The notes under the pieces are model-generated. The model had not been told where the DNA came from. It saw nothing but the letters and a program-made list of their open reading frames with translations, and did not search any database. 64,000 bases of DNA from Longitalea arenae. Its GTDB lineage: Bacteria > Bacteroidota > Bacteroidia > Chitinophagales > Chitinophagaceae. The position numbers and the translations under genes are program-made. Below are positions 61,054 through 64,000 of this stretch, one piece after another. Numbering within the stretch: position 1 is the first letter of the stretch; each line of letters starts with the position of its first letter. Location: assembly GCF_016924755.1 (NCBI RefSeq), contig NZ_JAFFJX010000009.1, positions 186,001-250,000 of the forward strand, read 5' to 3'.

Positions 61054-61193
61054 CAATCGGCAATTCGCAAATGGCAATCGGCAATTGACAATCGGCAATC
61101 GGCAATTCGCAATTTGCAATTGGCAATCGGCAATTGGCAATCGACAATTGACAATCGGCAATTCGCAATTTGCAATTGGCAATTTGCAATTGA
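61054..61193. repeat. 7-bp tandem repeat array (20 units)
   Basis: Twenty consecutive heptamers of consensus CAATYGG, with variants CAATTCG, CAATTGA and CAATTTG, run without indels. Because 7 is not a multiple of 3 all frames read through it, which creates false reading frames on both strands. It ends 12 bp before the AraC-type gene's stop codon. Such arrays are prone to slippage. Confidence 0.92.
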
Positions 61194-61205
61194 CGGTTCG
61201 CACTT

Positions 61206-61583
61206 TTAACAGGCTTCTTTGTAAATCACTGGTACATGCTGGTTACGCCACTGCCCGGGCGTAATGCCATACACATCTTTAAACGCCCTTACAAAAGAGC
61301 TTTGTGAACTGTACCCGCATTTTGCCGTTATCTCCTGCATGGTTAATTCATCCTGCTGCAGTAACAATGCTGCGGCTTCCAGCCGCTTCCTGATCTCGTA
61401 TTCTTTAATGCTGGTTCCGTACAACTGGCGGAATCCCCGGTGAAGCAAATTGATGCCAATTTGAGAATGTGTTTTGTGGATCAGTGCTGAGATCGTCTTA
61501 ATTTCCAGTGGATGTTGATCGATGTAGTCTTTAATGGAGTGAATGGCCTCAAGGAATGTTCTCCTCAAACGTTTCTGGTTCAT
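61206..61583 (-). CDS. Stand-alone AraC/XylS-type helix-turn-helix regulator
   Basis: A 125-residue protein consisting almost only of the AraC DNA-binding domain: TISALIHKTHSQIGINLLHRGFRQLYGTSIKEYEIRKRLEAAALLLQQDELTMQEITAKCGYSSQSSFVRAFKDVYGITPGQWR. Both HTH units are intact (AKCGYSSQSSFVRAFK is the second). A ligand-binding domain is absent, so it is either constitutively active or regulated by its own level. No target is apparent nearby. Confidence 0.9.
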   Translation of the reverse strand: MNQKRLRRTFLEAIHSIKDYIDQHPLEIKTISALIHKTHSQIGINLLHRGFRQLYGTSIKEYEIRKRLEAAALLLQQDELTMQEITAKCGYSSQSSFVRAFKDVYGITPGQWRNQHVPVIYKEAC

Positions 61584-61885
61584 AAGATAGTTTTAAGATA
61601 AAGGTTTATTTTATTGCATATTGTACATGAATGCATTTGATCCGATCACTATACCTGTAAATACCAACGAAAACTATATTAATAAGGTCGGACAGAAAAC
61701 TGCGGGAGGAATCGCTACAAATCAAATGTAGTTTTTTTTATCCTAACGGTAAAGGTCAATTTTAAAATAAAATGGTAAATCAAAAACGGGTAACGCTGGT
61801 ATACTTCACCGGTATACTTAATTTTTTCATTTTCAATCGACTGCTCTAAACCGCCCGTTGCAGGCCGGTACTAAAAAGCGATGGT
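61584..61885. other. Intergenic region, nothing seen
   Basis: About 300 bases upstream of the AraC-type gene. No supported gene, terminator or repeat was found. Confidence 0.3.
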
Positions 61886-62080
61886 TCAATACTGCAGCGC
61901 CACTTTTACTTTCTTTTTTCTTGCGCCGGATGGCCTTGCGGCCTGTTCATTTGCGCTGCAAACGGCTTCATCGGCGGTAGTGGACGAACAGATGCCTTTT
62001 ACCAGTTTATTTACCTGCGCCGTGGTAAATACCCCTTTCTTTTTTCTAAAGCGTACAATGAAGATCTCAATCTCTTTCAT
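61886..62080 (-). CDS. Small hypothetical basic protein
   Basis: A 64-residue frame: MKEIEIFIVRFRKKKGVFTTAQVNKLVKGICSST, then an Ala-rich part with two Cys and a basic tail. Composition and start (ATG 62080) look plausible, and the N-terminus could form a beta-alpha unit, but no domain is recognised and no partner gene is adjacent. It is divergent from the XRE-S24 gene. Confidence 0.4.
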   Translation of the reverse strand: MKEIEIFIVRFRKKKGVFTTAQVNKLVKGICSSTTADEAVCSANEQAARPSGARKKKVKVALQY

Positions 62081-62210
62081 AATGGCATGTTTAAGTTAAT
62101 TGCTGTTAATTATGATCAATAAATGCTCCTTTCCAATAGTAAATATGGAAATATGTATAAATTCGTAATTGAAGTGAAAATAATGGAAATCAGGTAAATA
62201 ATGCACTTCG

Positions 62211-62257
62211 CCCAGGCTTTTTATGTAAAACCTGGGTGTTTATTGACTGTAGTCAAT
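62211..62257. promoter_or_regulatory. Two palindromes upstream of the XRE-S24 gene
   Basis: CCCAGG...CCTGGG (62211-62236) is an imperfect 26-base palindrome with an internal TTTTA/TAAAA match. ATTGACT-GT-AGTCAAT (62242-62257) is a perfect 7+2+7 palindrome. Both lie within 80 bases of the start at 62291, as expected for autoregulatory operators of a dimeric XRE repressor. Confidence 0.5.
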
Positions 62258-62290
62258 TAAAAAGTGGAAACCTTTGAAATCAGTACTCAA

Positions 62291-62950
62291 ATGGACTATC
62301 AAATCGGACAAAGACTAAAAGCGTTCAGAATAAGATCAAACATTAAGATGCCCGCCATAGCTGCCGCTACCGGTATTGCAAAGGAGACCTTGTACAAGTG
62401 GGAAAAGGGTACCCGGCCCAGCAACCTGAATGATTATTTTACCCTGAAGCAGTACCTCGACCGAATGGAAAATCAGCTGGAAGCCGAACGCTTAGACATG
62501 GAAGACCAGCATCCTGCTACTTTACGCCTTCCATTCAGCCGGCATAAACTGGCTGTTCCCCAAACTGACGGTAAAGCGGCAGCTGGTACAGTTACCGTGC
62601 ATAATAATGAGCCTGAGTTAATTGTAGACCGAATAACGGCGCCTTTCCTGGGAGCGGTGGAAGGAGTGATTGAAGTAACCGGCGAAAGCATGGAACCTAC
62701 TTTCAGCAATGGTTCGCGAATCGTGATCGCGCGCCTGCAGGATCAGCGCCGGCTTTATTGGGGCCTGTACTATTATGTTATTGATACAAACTGGCAGGGA
62801 ATTGTGCGCCGTGTATACCCGGGAGACACAGAAAACAGTATTCAACTGGTGGCCGATAATCCTAACCAGGCCCGTTTTCCGCCCATTCAGCTTCAATGGG
62901 AACAGGTGGAAGCGGTTTTTAAAGTCATGGCAAGAATATTAAGATTCTAA
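62291..62950 (+). CDS. XRE-family repressor with S24/LexA-type C-terminal domain
   Basis: A 219-residue, phage-repressor-like protein. N-terminal HTH: IGQRLKAFRIRSNIKMPAIAAATGIAKETLYKWEKGTRPS. C-terminal S24 domain: GVIEVTGESMEPTFSNGSRIVIARL, with Ser133 as the presumed nucleophile. The general-base Lys expected in the LexA VKRL motif is replaced here by Arg in GIVRRVYPGD (Arg173/174), so RecA-stimulated self-cleavage may be lost or altered. A GTG start at 62264 would add nine residues and overlap the palindrome at 62242-62257; ATG 62291 fits better. Its HTH is paralogous to that of the protein at 63580. Confidence 0.88.
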   Translation: MDYQIGQRLKAFRIRSNIKMPAIAAATGIAKETLYKWEKGTRPSNLNDYFTLKQYLDRMENQLEAERLDMEDQHPATLRLPFSRHKLAVPQTDGKAAAGTVTVHNNEPELIVDRITAPFLGAVEGVIEVTGESMEPTFSNGSRIVIARLQDQRRLYWGLYYYVIDTNWQGIVRRVYPGDTENSIQLVADNPNQARFPPIQLQWEQVEAVFKVMARILRF

Positions 62951-63274
62951 TAAAACCAATTTTACCACAGCTATTCCATTCCTTTTTAACTCCTTAGCAA
63001 ATATGCTGTAATTTTTTTCGCATCCCTTTAGTACATCAAGTATGCTAACTTGTTTTAATTAGTGAAAATAATTCCCACAGGTTTATTTTTTACCATTTTG
63101 CTCTATGGTAAAGTGTAAACGCGTGCTTACTTATTACAATAATAGGTAATAAGAGTAAAAACAGGTTCAATGAAAATTGAACCTGTTTTGTTTAACTTGA
63201 TCAGGTGCAGGAACGATTGTCATAATAGCGTACGAATTGATGAACTCTTGCTATTGATTGATTATTAAATCGTT
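62951..63274. terminator. Intergenic region with a bidirectional terminator (63158-63189)
   Basis: AAAACAGGTTCAAT-GAAA-ATTGAACCTGTTTT is a perfect 14-bp stem with a GAAA tetraloop and T/A runs at both ends (63158-63189). It separates the XRE-S24 gene from the small HTH gene, which converge here. The remainder is AT-rich and shows no gene. Confidence 0.85.
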
Positions 63275-63481
63275 CTAATTTTTTTCTGTTTCAAGTATCT
63301 CTTCATCCGGTAATCCGGTTACCTCCCGGATTATTTGTAATGCAGCGGCTTTGGTGAGATTGTCACTGTTTTTCTGAATATACCTGGCTATCGTAAACTC
63401 CGTACAGCCAAGTACATCCATTAATCGGCGGCGAGTAACCGGATTATTGATTGCCTTTAATGCTTTTTGGCTGAGTTTCAT
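63275..63481 (-). CDS. Small HTH-like protein, divergent from the XRE regulator
   Basis: A 68-residue protein: MKLSQKALKAINNPVTRRRLMDVLGCTEFTIARYIQKNSDNLTKAAALQIIREVTGLPDEEIL. The central helices (RRRLMDVLGCTEFTIARYIQ) look like an HTH that would bind DNA, and the size is that of Cro-type proteins. It starts at 63481, 98 bp from the divergent XRE start at 63580, and a -7 box for it (TACCTTTG on the minus strand, 63515-63522) overlaps the promoter of that gene. The Cro-like role is inferred from size and layout. Confidence 0.72.
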   Translation of the reverse strand: MKLSQKALKAINNPVTRRRLMDVLGCTEFTIARYIQKNSDNLTKAAALQIIREVTGLPDEEILETEKN

Positions 63482-63579
63482 TATTTATTAATTTGATACA
63501 GTAAATTTGCTTTACAAAGGTAGTGGAAAAATTTCCAATACCGGTATCCAAAAGTGTAATCGTCTTACTTAATTGATTA
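63482..63579. promoter_or_regulatory. Divergent overlapping promoters with palindromic operators
   Basis: Plus strand: TAAATTTG at 63502-63509 (exact TAnnTTTG) for the XRE gene at 63580. Minus strand: TACCTTTG (63515-63522) for the small HTH gene. The two -7 boxes point at each other 5 bp apart, so both promoters cannot be used at once. TGGAAA-AA-TTTCCA (63524-63537) and the perfect palindrome ATACCGGTAT (63538-63547) lie alongside as operator candidates. No standard -33 box was recognised at the usual spacing. Confidence 0.6.
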
Positions 63580-64000
63580 ATGTCAATGGAAATTGGTAAC
63601 AGGTTAAAAGCGTTCCGTGAAAAGACGAAAGTCAAAATGCCAGCGATTGCTGCTGCTACCGGCATCTCTAAGGAAAATTTGTACAAATGGGAAAAGGGTA
63701 CAAAGCCAAGTGATGTCGGGCTTTACAATAAATTGAATGACTACCTCGATAAAATGGAAAGCAGTTTTAACCATGTTATGGAGGATGGCAGGCTAAACGG
63801 CTCCAAAAAAAGCAGTCCTGGTCCCAGATCACTCCTCACCGGTATCTTCATTGCTGAAGACGAAGAAGCATTGGTGCTTACTGATGAACTGGGTGTTCCC
63901 GGAAACATTATTACCTTAAACGACAAACCGGTGCTTATTGCCCGGCGGAACGATTCATCCATTATCGGCTCTGTTGATGGGTTGATACAGGTGAACGGCG
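63580..64000 (+). CDS. XRE-family regulator (C-terminus beyond window)
   Basis: A partial gene, open from ATG 63580 (or 63586) to the right edge (140 codons). The N-terminal HTH reads IGNRLKAFREKTKVKMPAIAAATGISKENLYKWEKGTKPS, nearly identical to that of the protein at 62291 (differing mainly in REKTKV versus RIRSNI). The following part, RSLLTGIFIAEDEEALVLTDELG...LNDKPVLIARRND, does not match an S24 domain within the available sequence, and any such domain would be further on. It is the probable CI-like partner of the divergent 68-residue protein. Confidence 0.82.
   Translation, partial: MSMEIGNRLKAFREKTKVKMPAIAAATGISKENLYKWEKGTKPSDVGLYNKLNDYLDKMESSFNHVMEDGRLNGSKKSSPGPRSLLTGIFIAEDEEALVLTDELGVPGNIITLNDKPVLIARRNDSSIIGSVDGLIQVNG

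Noticed and set aside
61054-61193. Considered a CRISPR-like array
   Set aside because: Units are contiguous 7-mers with no spacers and no cas genes are present.
60982-61264. Repetitive frames on both strands across the 7-bp array (NCxLPIxNC-type sequence)
   Set aside because: A 7-bp repeat is open in all frames and gives 7-residue periodic peptides without meaning; no signal or start context supports them.
1-64000. Search by eye for tRNA, rRNA and insertion sequences
   Set aside because: No cloverleaf-like T-arm sequence, rRNA segment or transposase was recognised anywhere in the window.

Overview
The window comes from the chromosome of a Bacteroidota bacterium, most likely family Chitinophagaceae (Chitinophaga/Niastella-like; this is inference). 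The signs are two SusC/SusD loci controlled by ECF sigma/FecR pairs, a PorP/SprF protein beside a giant PKD adhesin with a type IX sorting domain, TAnnTTTG-type -7 promoter boxes, few strong Shine-Dalgarno sites, and the small exported DUF6520-type proteins common in this phylum. No rRNA, tRNA or CRISPR array was seen.

Layout. 1-1.8 kb: a truncated class A beta-lactamase-like lipoprotein, a CheY-like regulator and purine nucleoside phosphorylase. 1.9-8.2 kb: a catabolic block of sulfatase plus its formylglycine-generating enzyme, then a GH92 mannosidase with its LacI regulator. 8.2-11 kb: a multi-PAS histidine kinase and a holin-like membrane protein. 11.5-20.8 kb (locus A): Cys-pair peptide, MauE-like protein, Cys-pair peptide, converging on SusD, SusC, FecR and ECF sigma read from the other strand. 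21-23.6 kb: an MBL-fold protein, a 15-codon ORF with terminator, a MOSC protein and a small hypothetical. 23.6-30.1 kb: a palindromic mobile-type element, then PorP and the 1697-residue PKD protein. 30.6-32.6 kb: two LVIVD-type lipoproteins and an outer-membrane protein. 32.6-36.9 kb: an ABC permease/ATPase pair divergent from a GDSL esterase, the tesA-ybbA-ybbP arrangement. 37.3-43.4 kb: a complete sufBCDSE-sufT-rrf2 iron-sulfur operon. 43.5-45.4 kb: a lipoprotein made mostly of charged 26- and 18-residue repeats.

45.9-48.0 kb is the most novel block. A papain-family (C1A) cysteine peptidase without a signal peptide is followed by a small protein that repeats the peptidase's C-terminal domain, then by a membrane-anchored chagasin-like (I42) inhibitor of papain-type enzymes. 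It looks like a self-contained protease, domain-partner and inhibitor module.

50-60.4 kb (locus B) mirrors locus A: ECF sigma, FecR, second ECF sigma, TlpA-like thioredoxin, SusC and SusD, converging on a Cys-pair peptide and a MauE-like protein. The two SusC proteins are clear paralogues. In both loci a small exported protein with a C-x6/7-C pair lies beside a four-helix CSCGG membrane protein at the SusD end, which suggests a redox-linked function for the whole module (inference).

61-64 kb: a 7-bp tandem repeat, an AraC-type HTH protein, and a phage-repressor-like region. This has an XRE-S24 protein whose expected catalytic Lys reads as Arg, and a divergent pair (small HTH protein and a paralogous XRE regulator cut by the window edge) whose predicted -7 boxes overlap face to face with palindromes alongside, as in a cI/cro switch.
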